A DNA stretch of 58,160 bases from an uncultured Bacteroidales bacterium (GCA_905234285.1 CAJOHK010000015.1:1-58160); one strand, 5' to 3'; positions 43,187-52,033 are shown, numbered from the stretch's first letter. Notes: generated by a model not told the origin, from the letters alone. Translations and numbers: made by a program.

Positions 43187-44413
43187 GGTGGTGTAGTGCG
43201 GGGACTGATGCTCCCGTGCCATCCGAATGATTCCGTCTCCCTGCGCGCCAAACAGAATGGCGCCGGGGCCAAAGCTGGCGTGAATGCGGTCTATGGCGCC
43301 GGACAGCCGGGCATCCCGATCCGAGGCTTCGGCGTCCTGGAAAAGGGACGGCGTATAATCCCGGGCCTGTACCAGTTTGGTAATGACCACACCGGCCTTC
43401 TTATAGGCAAATCCGGGACGGAAGAGTTTGCGGCAGGCATCGGCCGATGCCAGGATCAGGGTTTTGTGCTCGGCCGTGGCTTCGGGAAGGGTCACGTACA
43501 CGCCGCCGGTGGTTTGCGGGGCGTCCTCCTTGAAGCGGTTGGTCATGGCAAAGACAGCCATCTCCAGCGCCAGCGAGCCCTGTTTCCGCAGTTTGGACAC
43601 GGCCATCTCGGCAAAATTGGCCACTTGCTCGGCCAGTTCGGGCAGGGTTTTGAGCTCGTGGGCAAAGGAGCGGGAGACACAGATGGTCTGTTTGGGCTCT
43701 ATAAGGTCTTCGAATTCTATGCAGGGAATGCCTTTTAGCTCGTTCCAGGTGCGGAATCCCGGCAGCATGAAGAGTTTGCGTACGGCGGTTTCTGGTAGTT
43801 GGGTGTAATCCCAGGCTGTTTTGATGCCCAGCGTTTCCAGTTTCTTCACCGATCGGCGCCCGATGCCCCATACGTCCTCTACCGGGAATATTTTGAGCAC
43901 TTTTTCAAGGTCCTGCGGCCGATTCAGGTAGCATCCGCCTTCCAGTTTAGGATATTGCTTGCACAGCTTGGAGGCAATTTTTGCCAGGGTTTTGGTGGGG
44001 GCGATGCCCACCGACACCGGGATGGCCGTGAGTCTTCGGCAGGTACGGGAAATCTGCTTGGCGTAGGCATCGAAATCCACGTCCATGCCGTTCAAATCCA
44101 GAAAAGCCTCGTCAATGGAGTACGGCTCTACAGAAGGAGCAAAGAGATGTAAAACCTCCTGTACGCGGCGGGACATGTCGCCGTAAAGGGAAAAGTTGGA
44201 CGAGAACACCGCAACGTGGTTCCGTTCTACGATATCCCGAATTTTGAAATAGGGATCGCCCATTTTGATGCCCAGCGCCTTGGCCTCGTTGGAACGGGCC
44301 ACGGCACAGCCGTCGTTGTTGGACAAGACAACCACCGGTTTTCCGTTCAGTTCCGGACGGAAAACCCTTTCGCAGGAGGCGAAGAAGTTGTTGCAGTCGG
44401 CCAGGGCGTACAT
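43151..44413 (-). CDS. umuC: Y-family DNA polymerase V catalytic subunit
   Basis: The 420-residue protein is full length for UmuC. YALADCNNFFASCERVFRP at the start holds the first metal Asp, YSIDEAFLDLNG the catalytic Asp-Glu, then VSVGIAPTKTLAKIAS, the helix-hairpin-helix VWGIGRRSVKKLETLG and the little-finger domain. It performs translesion synthesis with processed UmuD'. The partner gene umuD lies 13 bp upstream but is disrupted, so the polymerase may lack its cognate partner. Confidence 0.95.
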   Translation of the reverse strand: MYALADCNNFFASCERVFRPELNGKPVVVLSNNDGCAVARSNEAKALGIKMGDPYFKIRDIVERNHVAVFSSNFSLYGDMSRRVQEVLHLFAPSVEPYSIDEAFLDLNGMDVDFDAYAKQISRTCRRLTAIPVSVGIAPTKTLAKIASKLCKQYPKLEGGCYLNRPQDLEKVLKIFPVEDVWGIGRRSVKKLETLGIKTAWDYTQLPETAVRKLFMLPGFRTWNELKGIPCIEFEDLIEPKQTICVSRSFAHELKTLPELAEQVANFAEMAVSKLRKQGSLALEMAVFAMTNRFKEDAPQTTGGVYVTLPEATAEHKTLILASADACRKLFRPGFAYKKAGVVITKLVQARDYTPSLFQDAEASDRDARLSGAIDRIHASFGPGAILFGAQGDGIIRMAREHQSPHYTTLWEDIPGVVVK

Positions 44414-44426
44414 AGGGGAAAATGTA

Positions 44427-44824
44427 CTAGGCTTTTTTGATGATGTAGGTAACTACGCCCCAGATGAGAAAATCGTTCTCGGGTCCCACCGGAATGGGTT
44501 TATAATGGGAATTATGTGCGTTGCAAGGCATCAGTACGGCCCCGTTCTCTCCAATAACCACCCGTTTTACGGTATATTCTCCATCTATGAAACAAACGGC
44601 CTTGCAGTTGTTGTAAGGCTCCACGGCGCGGTCTACTATGATGATATCGCCCTCGTCCATATCGGCATCTACCATGGAAACGCCGTCAATGCGGAAGAAA
44701 AAGGTAGAAGCCGAATGCCGGGCTTTTCACGGAAATCCTCGGCGGGGGAGGGAAAGCCCGCCTTAATCTCTCCCATGAAGGAAAACTCATGGGCTTCTTC
44801 ATTTGACAGGGGTTGCGGAATCAT
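44427..44824 (-). pseudogene. umuD: umuD, frameshifted with a small internal deletion
   Basis: From ATG 44824 the frame reads MIPQPLSNEEAHEFSFMG, then the UmuD self-cleavage region IKAGFPSPAEDFREK (Ala-Gly cut site), then diverges to a stop after PW. The rest continues in another frame: RHSASTFFFRIDGVSM with the catalytic Ser, and AVCFIDGEYTVKRV with the catalytic Lys, to the stop at 44427. About ten residues between FREK and RHS are missing compared with the family. A deletion near 44716-44735 explains both. An internal Met could yield an 82-residue fragment without the cleavage site. Confidence 0.85.
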
Positions 44825-44934
44825 AGTACGAAGGTACGCATAAAAATTGGATAATAGGAAAAATGTTGTTTTATATGATTCCGAAAAAAGTACGGAAATC
44901 TACTAAAAATATTAGGAGTTTTAAAAAGAATCAT

Positions 44935-44942
44935 TATCTTTG
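44935..44942 (+). promoter_or_regulatory. -7 element upstream of the BlaI-like gene
   Basis: TATCTTTG lies 28 bp upstream of the start codon and is an exact match to TAnnTTTG. The region between is a likely operator site for BlaI-type autoregulation, though I see no perfect dyad. Confidence 0.55.
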
Positions 44943-44970
44943 CAATAGAAAACCAAACGACCGATGGACC

Positions 44971-45336
44971 ATGAAACAGAAGCTAACGGCAAAAGAAGAG
45001 GAGCTGATGAACATTATTTGGGCGCATGAGCCCTTGTTTATCAGGGATTTAATTAGCTATATGCCAGAACCCAAGCCTCATTACAATACAGTAGCTACCC
45101 TGGTGAAGTTCCTGGAGGAAAAAGGCTTTGTAGAGAGAGAGCCCATGGCCAATTCTTTCCGCTATAAGGTAAAAATCAGCGAGCGTCAGTATCACGGGGA
45201 CACGGTTTCAGAGGTGGTAGCCCGCTATTACGACAATTCATACCTGAGCCTGGTGTCACAATTTGTAGAAGAAGACAAAATGGACCTCGGGGAATTGAAA
45301 CAGCTCATTGCCCAAATCGAAAACAATAAGAAATGA
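44971..45336 (+). CDS. BlaI/MecI/CopY-family transcriptional repressor
   Basis: From ATG 44971 the protein has 121 residues. It opens with MKQKLTAKEEELMNIIWAHE and a winged helix: PHYNTVATLVKFLEEKGFVE is the recognition helix and wing, with a dimerisation tail ending in LIAQIENNKK. Such repressors are inactivated by the partner BlaR1-type sensor protease, whose gene follows with a 4-bp overlap. No beta-lactamase is adjacent, so the regulated stress gene is elsewhere or the pair regulates itself. Confidence 0.92.
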   Translation: MKQKLTAKEEELMNIIWAHEPLFIRDLISYMPEPKPHYNTVATLVKFLEEKGFVEREPMANSFRYKVKISERQYHGDTVSEVVARYYDNSYLSLVSQFVEEDKMDLGELKQLIAQIENNKK

Positions 45337-46595
45337 GTCCGTTCCTTTTATATATTGCGCGGGCCGGGCTCTATCTGAGCCTCTTGCACGCCTTCTACCT
45401 GCTGGTGATGCGGCGTACCACCTTCTTCCGGCTCAACCGTGTGCTTTTGCTGCTGGGCTCCTATCTGTGCCTGCTGCTGCCGCTCGTCCGGCTCCGTACG
45501 CTCCAGTCGGCCACGGTCAGTGCCTCAAACCTCACGATGGTTGCCGTAGGAGGGGAGTCGGAAGCTGTTGTTGCACCGGCTGTGTTCCCTTGGTGGCAAT
45601 GCCTTTGGGCCGTATATGCGGCAGGGGTCATGGTCACCTTGCTCTCTTTTCTGGTATCGTCCTGGAAAATGGGACGTCTCATCTGCCAAGGTGAGGAATC
45701 GCAGCGGGAGGGCTGCCGGCTGGTGCTGCTGGAGCAGGATATTCCTTCCTTCAGCTGGGGCCGATGCGTGGTGATGAGCCGCAAGGACCTGGCCGAGAAT
45801 CCGGCCATCTTTACCCACGAGCGCATGCATGTGCAGTGCAGACACTCGCTGGATCTGCTGCTCTTCCTGCCGTTCCAGCTCTTCTTCTGGTGGAATCCGC
45901 TGGTATGGATTACCCGGGAGGAACTGCGCCTCCTGCACGAGTATGAGGCCGATGAAGGCGTCCTTCAGAAAGGCATCGATGCTACTCAATATCAATTACT
46001 TCTTGTGCGAAAAGCCGTAGGGGAGCAGCGTTTTACCCTGGCCAACGGTTTCCAGCACACCAAACTCAAAAACCGTATTGCTATGATGTTCAAATCTACT
46101 TCTTCGGCTTGGATGCGCTGGTCGTACCTGGCCCTGATTCCCGTTCTGGCGATGGTCATGTTCGCCTGCAATCCTACTAAGAAAAATAAGGCTAAAGCCC
46201 CCGCAGTGGCCGAGGAAGCTATTGAGGCCCAGACTGGCGCTCCCGAGGAGGCAGTTGCCGCAGAGGAAGCCGCCGTTTCCTTCTCCGAACTGGAAAACAA
46301 GCCCACTTTTAACGGCGGCGATGCCAATGAATTTGCCAAGTGGGTGTTCTCCCAGCTCCAGTATCCGGAGCAGGCCAAGAAAGACGGCGCCCAGGGCCGT
46401 GTGATGGTCCAGTTCACCATCGGCACCGACGGCTTAGTCCGTGATGCTCAGGTGCTACGTGGCGTTCGCGAAGATTTGGATGCCGAAGCCCTCCGTGTGA
46501 TCTCGTCCTCTCCCAAGTGGGAACCCGGCTATAATGCCGAAGGCAAAGCGGTGCCGGTCCACTTCACCATGCCCGTCGTATATAAGCTCCAGTAA
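45333..46595 (+). CDS. M56-family BlaR1-like sensor protease with TonB C-terminal domain
   Basis: The 420-residue protein has membrane segments near 5-25, 37-55, 88-110 and 265-285, and an M56 zinc site: THERMH with His162, Glu163 and His166, and a later Glu in LHEYEADEGVL. There is no penicillin-binding domain as in true BlaR1. After a fourth segment ending in a Cys (MVMFACNPT), an Ala/Glu-rich linker leads to a TonB_C domain (about 335-420, LQYPEQAKKDGAQGRVMVQF). This M56-TonB architecture is common in Bacteroidetes; the signal is unknown. Confidence 0.9.
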   Translation: MSPFLLYIARAGLYLSLLHAFYLLVMRRTTFFRLNRVLLLLGSYLCLLLPLVRLRTLQSATVSASNLTMVAVGGESEAVVAPAVFPWWQCLWAVYAAGVMVTLLSFLVSSWKMGRLICQGEESQREGCRLVLLEQDIPSFSWGRCVVMSRKDLAENPAIFTHERMHVQCRHSLDLLLFLPFQLFFWWNPLVWITREELRLLHEYEADEGVLQKGIDATQYQLLLVRKAVGEQRFTLANGFQHTKLKNRIAMMFKSTSSAWMRWSYLALIPVLAMVMFACNPTKKNKAKAPAVAEEAIEAQTGAPEEAVAAEEAAVSFSELENKPTFNGGDANEFAKWVFSQLQYPEQAKKDGAQGRVMVQFTIGTDGLVRDAQVLRGVREDLDAEALRVISSSPKWEPGYNAEGKAVPVHFTMPVVYKLQ

Positions 46596-46661
46596 GCCTT
46601 TGCCGCACTGGCTTGGCTCTGTGGTGTTCATCTAACTATTTAATTGTCAATAATTTATGAT

Positions 46662-46692
46662 AATTCAGTCCGGCAAAAAGCCGGACTGAATT
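46662..46692. terminator. Bidirectional terminator, copy 2 of the repeated stem
   Basis: A perfect 13-bp stem AATTCAGTCCGGC / GCCGGACTGAATT with loop AAAAA lies between the convergent BlaR1-like and CpsB-like genes. The stem core is identical to that at 16703-16735. Confidence 0.8.
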
Positions 46693-46745
46693 TCTGTAAT
46701 TGTCTCAGTATTAGTTGGTTAAGTGATTACGTACTCCGGGCGATA

Positions 46746-47399
46746 TCAGAAGACTTTGAACCCAAATCCGTCAAAGAAATCGGCGTAGCGTTCATTGTGC
46801 AGGTCGGTGCCTATTGTGTCGAACATGTCTTCGGCCAATAAGGCCTCGCAGCGGACGCTTACCGCCTCTCCGTACAAGCCTTCCAGTGAGCCGACGTTAC
46901 GCTGGAACAACGCGCCGGCCTCCTTGAGGCTGTGATAGCGGTCCATGTCCAGATAGAGATAGCGCTCCGGATGCGCCAGCACGGGTTGGTAACCCATATT
47001 CAGCAGGCGCCGGATCTCCTCCTCGGGAACAATAGGACCGATGCGGCTGGCCTTGTGAATGGGCAGCTCAATGAGAATATGATTTCCTTCCCAAGGAAGC
47101 AGCCAGCCTTTTTCCAGCGTCTCCGGCCAGGTCTCGGGGATAAGCCGATACTCCATGGATGGCGTCAGTTCCAACGGGATTTCCCGCTTCCGGAGTTCTT
47201 CTTGCAGCAGTTTGCATGCGGCAACAATATCTTCTGGGACATTGGGGTATTTGCCCACCCTGTGCGATGTGCATATGGCCTTTCGGAAGCCCCATGACAC
47301 TTGCCTCCGGGCCAGCGCGACAGATTCCTCCAGGCTGGCGGCTCCGTCATCCAGGCAGGGTAGAATGTGGCAATGGCAGTCGGTCCTTGAATCAATCAT
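46746..47399 (-). CDS. CpsB/CapC-type tyrosine-protein phosphatase (PHP fold)
   Basis: The 217-residue protein shows the PHP metal motifs: DCHCHILPCLDDG (8-20), TSHR, SMEYRL, LAHPERYLYL and a late TDLHN. In Gram-positives and Bacteroidetes these manganese-dependent enzymes dephosphorylate the BY-kinase that controls capsule polymer export. The gene lies 1 bp after an unrelated-fold tyrosine phosphatase, so both may act on one tyrosine kinase; no kinase or capsule gene is in this window. Confidence 0.92.
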   Translation of the reverse strand: MIDSRTDCHCHILPCLDDGAASLEESVALARRQVSWGFRKAICTSHRVGKYPNVPEDIVAACKLLQEELRKREIPLELTPSMEYRLIPETWPETLEKGWLLPWEGNHILIELPIHKASRIGPIVPEEEIRRLLNMGYQPVLAHPERYLYLDMDRYHSLKEAGALFQRNVGSLEGLYGEAVSVRCEALLAEDMFDTIGTDLHNERYADFFDGFGFKVF

Positions 47400-47400
47400 G

Positions 47401-47850
47401 CTAGAATGGAATTAACATAGCTTCGCAGCCTTCCAGAAGGTCCTGGAAGGTGGTTTCAAAATCGCCCGTATACCAAGGGTCGGCTACGTCGCGCCCCACG
47501 CCGGTGTAGGACATCATGAGGTGGATCTTTCCCTCGGGGTCGGAGGGGATGATGCGGCGGATGAGCCGCAGGTTGGATGCGTCCATGCAGATGATGCGGT
47601 CAAAGCGGTCATAGTCGGCCCGGGTAACCTGACGGGCGCGTTTCCCGGGGTCGAACCAAACGCCGTGCTGGTTCAGGCAGCGTTTGGCCGGCGGATAGAT
47701 GGGGTTGCCGATTTCTTCGGTGGAAACGGCGGCCGACTCAATATAGAATTGCCTGTCAAGGCCTTTTGCTTTTACCAAGGCCTTAAAGATGAACTCTGCC
47801 ATGGCGCTCCGGCAGATGTTTCCGTGGCAGACAAATAATACGCTCATCAT
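47401..47850 (-). CDS. Low-molecular-weight protein tyrosine phosphatase
   Basis: The 149-residue protein has the P-loop VCHGNICRSA (Cys8 to Arg14, CX5R) and the general-acid Asp in VADPWYTG, both diagnostic of LMW-PTPs. A start at the second Met (47847) is equally possible. It is 1 bp upstream of the CpsB-like gene and 12 bp downstream of the BASS transporter. Substrates are probably tyrosine-phosphorylated proteins of polysaccharide export. Confidence 0.94.
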   Translation of the reverse strand: MMSVLFVCHGNICRSAMAEFIFKALVKAKGLDRQFYIESAAVSTEEIGNPIYPPAKRCLNQHGVWFDPGKRARQVTRADYDRFDRIICMDASNLRLIRRIIPSDPEGKIHLMMSYTGVGRDVADPWYTGDFETTFQDLLEGCEAMLIPF

Positions 47851-47862
47851 CTTTATTCGGCC

Positions 47863-48714
47863 TTAGGAATTGCGCTTGCGGACCACTCCTACGTAGGTGA
47901 GCAGGACAATATTCATCATGAGCGAGTAAAGGATGGCCGGAATGGCCATTTCTTCGTTGGCAAAGATCAGGGGGCTGGAGGCAATGGCAATGGCCTGTGC
48001 CGCATTCTGCATACCCACTTCAATAATGACCGTCCTGCGCTGCTGGGCACTGTTTTTCACCAGCCGGGAAAGGGCCGACGAGCAGCCGATAGCAACCAGA
48101 ATCAAGGCCGTAACGCAGAGCCCCAGCACGCCGATATTCTCCAGGATAGTCCGGTGGTGCTGAATATAAAAAACTGTAATGAGCACAAGCAGGAGAGGAA
48201 AGGCCAGTTTGGTAAGGACCTTGTCAATCTTTTCGGCAGCTTTGGGCCAGGCATAGTGAAGGCCGATGCCCAGAAGGACCGGAAGCAGCATGAGCACCAG
48301 GTTCTGTTTGATGAGATTTCCCACCGGCAGAACGATGCCAACGCTTTGGCCCACCAGTTGCGTGGCCCAGTTCATGATGAACGGGATGGTGAAAAGGGTA
48401 ACGATGCTGCTGATGGCCGTGAGCGTGACCGAAAGGGCCACGTCTCCCTGGGCCAACTTGGAGAATACATTGGAGGAGCTGCCGCCCGGGCAGCAGGCAA
48501 TGAGCACCAGGCCGATGAAAAACACCGGCGGCAGGTGAAACAGGTAGGCCAGCCCCAGTGCAATCAGGGGCAGCAGCACCAGTTGCCCAAACAGCGCCAC
48601 GGCAATGGGCCATGGATGGCGAAACACTTTGCCAAAGTCTTCGAACCTGAGTGCAAGACCCAGGTCGAACATCAGCAGGGTCAAAATCGGCAGTACAATC
48701 CAAATAGTATTCAT
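47863..48714 (-). CDS. Bile acid:sodium symporter (BASS) family transporter
   Basis: The 283-residue protein has nine to ten membrane segments and the two crossed-helix signatures of the family: ACCPGGSSSNVFSKLAQGDV and EVGMQNAAQAIAIAS. Bacterial members import bile acids, pantoate or other organic anions with Na+; the substrate cannot be inferred. It leads a transcript with the two phosphatase genes and is divergent from preA. Confidence 0.88.
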   Translation of the reverse strand: MNTIWIVLPILTLLMFDLGLALRFEDFGKVFRHPWPIAVALFGQLVLLPLIALGLAYLFHLPPVFFIGLVLIACCPGGSSSNVFSKLAQGDVALSVTLTAISSIVTLFTIPFIMNWATQLVGQSVGIVLPVGNLIKQNLVLMLLPVLLGIGLHYAWPKAAEKIDKVLTKLAFPLLLVLITVFYIQHHRTILENIGVLGLCVTALILVAIGCSSALSRLVKNSAQQRRTVIIEVGMQNAAQAIAIASSPLIFANEEMAIPAILYSLMMNIVLLTYVGVVRKRNS

Positions 48715-48766
48715 GCAATCCTCTCAATTATCATTTCCGGAACGCGAAGGTACAAATTTCTTTTTG

Positions 48767-48774
48767 TATATTTG
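48767..48774 (+). promoter_or_regulatory. -7 element upstream of preA
   Basis: TATATTTG lies 29 bp before the start codon, matching TAnnTTTG. No clear TTG is visible 19-20 bp upstream. Confidence 0.5.
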
Positions 48775-48803
48775 CTTCCGAACATAGTCGCCAAGAAGTT
48801 TTT

Positions 48804-50252
48804 ATGAGTATGCATATCCATGAAGAAGCCGCGCGCTGTCTGTTATGCGCAGATGCGCCCTGCAGCAAAGCCTGCAAAAATAGTGATCCCGCCAGAGCCA
48901 TCCGCGCCGTCCGCTTTGGAAATGAAGCCATTGCCGGCCGATGGGTAGCCCAGGCCGATGAAGCCGAGCTGGAAGCCGCCGAAAAGGCCTGTATCCACTA
49001 CGACCGTCCCATCCGCATTCGGGAGATGGTAAAGGCTTTGCCCGCCGCCATGCCCAGCTCCGACCGGCCGTCCCTTGCCATCGACTTCTGCGGCATCCAC
49101 TGCGAGAATCCTTTCTTCCTGGCCTCCTCGGCCGTATGTACCAACTATGAAATGGTAGCCCGGGCTTTTGAGGCTGGCTGGGCCGGTGTATTTTACAAGA
49201 CTATCTGCCTGCAGGAGATCCGGGAAGTGTCTCCCCGATTCGATGCCGTGCGCAACGATGCCAACAGCAGCTTCATCGGCTTCCGGAATATGGAGCAGCT
49301 CAGCGAGAATCCCGTAGAGATGGACTTTGACATCCTCCGGCGCCTGAAGCAGAATTATCCCACCAAGCTGGTTATTGCCTCCATCATGGGTCAGTCCGAG
49401 GAGGATTGGGCTACCTTGGCCAAGATGGCCGAGCAGGCCGGCTGCGATGCCGTAGAACTCAACTTCTCCTGCCCGCAGATGCGTCTGACCGGCATGGGCT
49501 CCGATGTGGGCCAGGACTCTGAGCTGGTCACCTTCTTCACCGCCTGCGTCAAGCGCAGCGTTAAGATTCCCGTTATCCCCAAGATGACGCCCAACATTGC
49601 CCATATCTCCGAACCTGCCATGGCGGCTGTCCTGGGCGGGGCCGATGCCATATCGGCCATCAATACCATCAAGAGCGTAACGCTGGGGGATGGCTCTGAG
49701 GTGAACGGGTGCCAGACTGGCTCCGGCTATTCCGGTAAAGCCGTCAAACCCATTGCTCTGCGGCACATCCTGGCCATGGTCAAGAACCCCATCATCGGCC
49801 ACAAAGATTTGAGCGGTGTGGGCGGCATCGAGACATGGCGGGACGCGCTGGAATTCATCCAGCTGGGTTGCCGCAACGTGCAGGTGTGCACGTCCGTGAT
49901 GCAGTATGGCTACCGCATCATTGACGACATGATCCTGGGCCTGCAGCACTATATGGCGCAGCGGGGCATCGGCAACCTGGCCGATTTGGTGGGAGAACTG
50001 CTGCCCAAGTTCTATCTTCCGCACGACTTGGACCGCGATACCGTTGTCTACCCCAAGATGGACCGCGAAAAGTGCATCGGCTGCGGCCGCTGCTACACTT
50101 CCTGCATGGACGGTGGCCACCAGGCCATCACCTTCGGCGAAGACCGTCAGCCCAAAGTCAACGGTTCCAAGTGCGTCGGCTGTCTCCTTTGCCGGCTGGT
50201 TTGCCCCACTGGCGCCATTAGCCCTTCAAAGAGAATTCAGAAAAAGTCCTAG
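48804..50252 (+). CDS. preA: Dihydropyrimidine dehydrogenase-like protein, PreA type with N-terminal Fe-S segment
   Basis: The 482-residue protein starts with an Fe-S-type segment (CLLCADAPCSKAC, 12-24) like the N-terminus of PreT/GltD. A flavin TIM barrel of the dihydroorotate dehydrogenase type follows (ELNFSCPQM holds the catalytic Cys, SAINTIKSV and SGVGGIETW the FMN and phosphate sites). Two C-terminal 4Fe-4S motifs are CIGCGRCYTSC and CVGCLLCRLVCP. PreA with PreT reduces uracil and thymine with NADH. No separate preT is adjacent; the N-terminal segment may be part of that module fused to PreA. Confidence 0.88.
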   Translation: MSMHIHEEAARCLLCADAPCSKACKNSDPARAIRAVRFGNEAIAGRWVAQADEAELEAAEKACIHYDRPIRIREMVKALPAAMPSSDRPSLAIDFCGIHCENPFFLASSAVCTNYEMVARAFEAGWAGVFYKTICLQEIREVSPRFDAVRNDANSSFIGFRNMEQLSENPVEMDFDILRRLKQNYPTKLVIASIMGQSEEDWATLAKMAEQAGCDAVELNFSCPQMRLTGMGSDVGQDSELVTFFTACVKRSVKIPVIPKMTPNIAHISEPAMAAVLGGADAISAINTIKSVTLGDGSEVNGCQTGSGYSGKAVKPIALRHILAMVKNPIIGHKDLSGVGGIETWRDALEFIQLGCRNVQVCTSVMQYGYRIIDDMILGLQHYMAQRGIGNLADLVGELLPKFYLPHDLDRDTVVYPKMDREKCIGCGRCYTSCMDGGHQAITFGEDRQPKVNGSKCVGCLLCRLVCPTGAISPSKRIQKKS

Positions 50253-50261
50253 TTGGTTGCC

Positions 50262-50891
50262 ATGAAAAAAGTATTCTGCTTCTTTACCTGCCTGGCCCTC
50301 TCCGTGGCCGCCATGGCCCAGTCGGCCGAAGAAATCCTTGAAAAAATGGATGAGGTCTTTGGCCAGTACGAGAATAGTGGCATAGCCATGACGGTGCAAA
50401 CCAAAATTCCCATCCTGGGATTTGTGACCATGAAAGCCTATAGCATGGATAAGAAATCACGCATGGAGACCAGGATGTTTGGGGTGGACCTGATCATCTG
50501 GGACGACGGCGTGACGGAATGGACGTATAACTCCAAGAACAACGAGCTGGAGATTGCCAATTCCAAACCCTCTTCCGGCGAAGACGGAGATGCCGATATG
50601 TTCAAAGGCGTGGCCGATGGCTACGATGTCTCCATCAAAAAGGAAACGGACGAAGCCTGGTACATCCTGTGTAAAAAGTCCAAGACCAATACCAATAAAG
50701 AAGACCCCAAGAACATGGAAATTGTAGTGGCTAAGGGCTCCTACCATCCCATCAGTCTCACCACCAAGATCAGCGGGACCACCCTAACCATGAAAGACCT
50801 TTCCTTCAACGTCACCGAGGACCAGGTTACTTTTGATCCCAAGCAATACGCTTCGGCAAAAGTGGTGGACAAAAGGAATATCGTTCGCTAA
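50262..50891 (+). CDS. LolA-like periplasmic lipoprotein-carrier family protein
   Basis: From ATG 50262 the 209-residue protein has a signal peptide ending near AAMAQ, then SAEEILEKMDEVFGQYENSG and beta strands such as SRMETRMFGVDLIIWDDGVT, the half-barrel pattern of LolA-type proteins. It lacks enough detail to call LolA itself; many Bacteroidetes carry several LolA-like proteins. It follows preA by 9 bp and may be read from the same message. Confidence 0.75.
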   Translation: MKKVFCFFTCLALSVAAMAQSAEEILEKMDEVFGQYENSGIAMTVQTKIPILGFVTMKAYSMDKKSRMETRMFGVDLIIWDDGVTEWTYNSKNNELEIANSKPSSGEDGDADMFKGVADGYDVSIKKETDEAWYILCKKSKTNTNKEDPKNMEIVVAKGSYHPISLTTKISGTTLTMKDLSFNVTEDQVTFDPKQYASAKVVDKRNIVR

Positions 50892-50929
50892 GATATTAAC
50901 CGGAAGAATTTCCCGGCAGGCATGTCGGA

Positions 50930-51550
50930 TTATGCGTTTTCGTCCCGATAGATTCTCTCAAAAATGGCCCGGAGTGAGTCTGTGTCGTGGATGATGGCCC
51001 TCAACTCCGAGAGCGGAGCCTCGTTGGGAGAGCCCGGAATGAGGAGATGCAGGTATCCGCCCTCGGCATATTTCTCGTGCAGGTGTTCCAGCGTGCGCTG
51101 CCAATGCCCTTCTTTGTCCAGTTCGGGATAATGGGACAGGCCGAATTGCACCGTCCGGCGGATGATGGTGATGGGCTCAATCATCCTGTCGGCCTCGGCC
51201 ACCAGGCATCCGTAGAGGCTGCGGGGAGGCGTTTGGGCCGATGCCCGATGGTCCTCGGCGGCCTGGGCGATGGTCTCTATCTGCGCGGGCGTAAACCATT
51301 CTGAGAGACGTTTGTCGGCCCGGATGATTCTTCCACTCTCCAGATGATGCGTTTTCCGGTCCACCGACAGCCCTAAATCGTGGCACGCTGCCGCCGTATA
51401 GAGCATTTCTTCATCAATGTCATAGGCCTTTCCCATGGCCAGGGCGCGCGAGATGACGTTTTGGGCATGGTCTTCCTTGTGCGCTTTGTCAAAAGCGGCA
51501 TAACGGGGAATGACCTCGTTCTCGACATAGGCTTTTAGGGATGCTCGCAT
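50930..51550 (-). CDS. HD-domain phosphohydrolase
   Basis: The 206-residue protein is an HD superfamily member: KEDHAQNV supplies the first His, AACHDLGLS the HD pair, EDHRAS a later His and EADRMI the last Asp. Such metal-dependent hydrolases act on nucleotides or cyclic dinucleotides; the substrate is unknown. It is convergent with the LolA-like gene and lies 5 bp downstream of a greA remnant. Confidence 0.88.
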   Translation of the reverse strand: MRASLKAYVENEVIPRYAAFDKAHKEDHAQNVISRALAMGKAYDIDEEMLYTAAACHDLGLSVDRKTHHLESGRIIRADKRLSEWFTPAQIETIAQAAEDHRASAQTPPRSLYGCLVAEADRMIEPITIIRRTVQFGLSHYPELDKEGHWQRTLEHLHEKYAEGGYLHLLIPGSPNEAPLSELRAIIHDTDSLRAIFERIYRDENA

Positions 51551-51555
51551 CTTTA

Positions 51556-51735
51556 TTACGCTTCAAACGTGATACTCTCGATTCTTAGGCGCAGGGTTCC
51601 GGAGGGGACTTGCGCTTCGGCGATTTCTCCCACCTTCTTGCCCATGAGGGCGGCGCCAATTGGAGATTCGGCAGAACTACCGATAACAGCAAGACTGCGA
51701 TGGCAGTACGGTTGTGCTCCGTTCTCTTCATTAAT
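51556..51735 (-). pseudogene. greA: greA C-terminal remnant
   Basis: An open frame without a start codon encodes 59 residues ending in SPIGAALMGKKVGEIAEAQV, then PSGTLRLRIESITFEA and a stop at 51556. This matches the C-terminal FKBP-like domain of GreA (pattern SPIxxxLxGKxxGdxxxvxxP). The N-terminal coiled coil that enters RNA polymerase is missing, and unrelated sequence lies upstream, so this is a truncated copy. A functional greA must be elsewhere if the cell needs one. Confidence 0.8.
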
Positions 51736-51737
51736 CC

Positions 51738-51866
51738 TTATTGATTTCGTTTCCTTTTACGGATTTCTACAATCAGGGCTAAAGCGCTTACCAATACTCC
51801 CAGGAACCCAATTAGCAGGAGTATCAGATTAAAGTTTTCCTTTGCAAAAGAAATAATCGAATCCAT
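51738..51866 (-). CDS. 42-residue single-membrane-segment small protein
   Basis: ATG at 51866 opens a frame of 42 codons: a short polar start, one strongly hydrophobic helix (NLILLLIGFLGVLVSALALIV) and a basic tail EIRKRKRNQ. The positive-inside rule puts the tail in the cytoplasm. It ends 2 bp before the greA remnant. Such proteins are often toxins of type I systems or membrane-complex helpers; nothing here decides. No strong promoter is visible. Confidence 0.5.
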   Translation of the reverse strand: MDSIISFAKENFNLILLLIGFLGVLVSALALIVEIRKRKRNQ

Positions 51867-51984
51867 AATGGTGACCGCAATATCGGCTCCTTCAAATTAA
51901 TCTCGTTTCATGGCACAAATTTACAAAACTATTCCGCGTTAACCAAGTCTCTGCAGGGCGCGCACAAATAGAATTGTCACAAAT

Positions 51985-52015
51985 TTGCTATTCAGACATA
52001 ATCTTTGTATTTTTG
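51985..52015 (+). promoter_or_regulatory. Promoter of the cytidylate-kinase-like gene
   Basis: TTG (51985-51987), 20 bp, TATTTTTG (52008-52015), a close Bacteroidetes consensus, 18 bp before the ATG at 52034. Confidence 0.75.
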
Positions 52016-52033
52016 GGAACAAAACAACATGCT

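Noticed and set aside
44971..46595. Beta-lactam resistance system
   Set aside because: The BlaI/BlaR1-like pair has no beta-lactamase neighbour, and the sensor lacks a penicillin-binding domain; it has a TonB domain instead.
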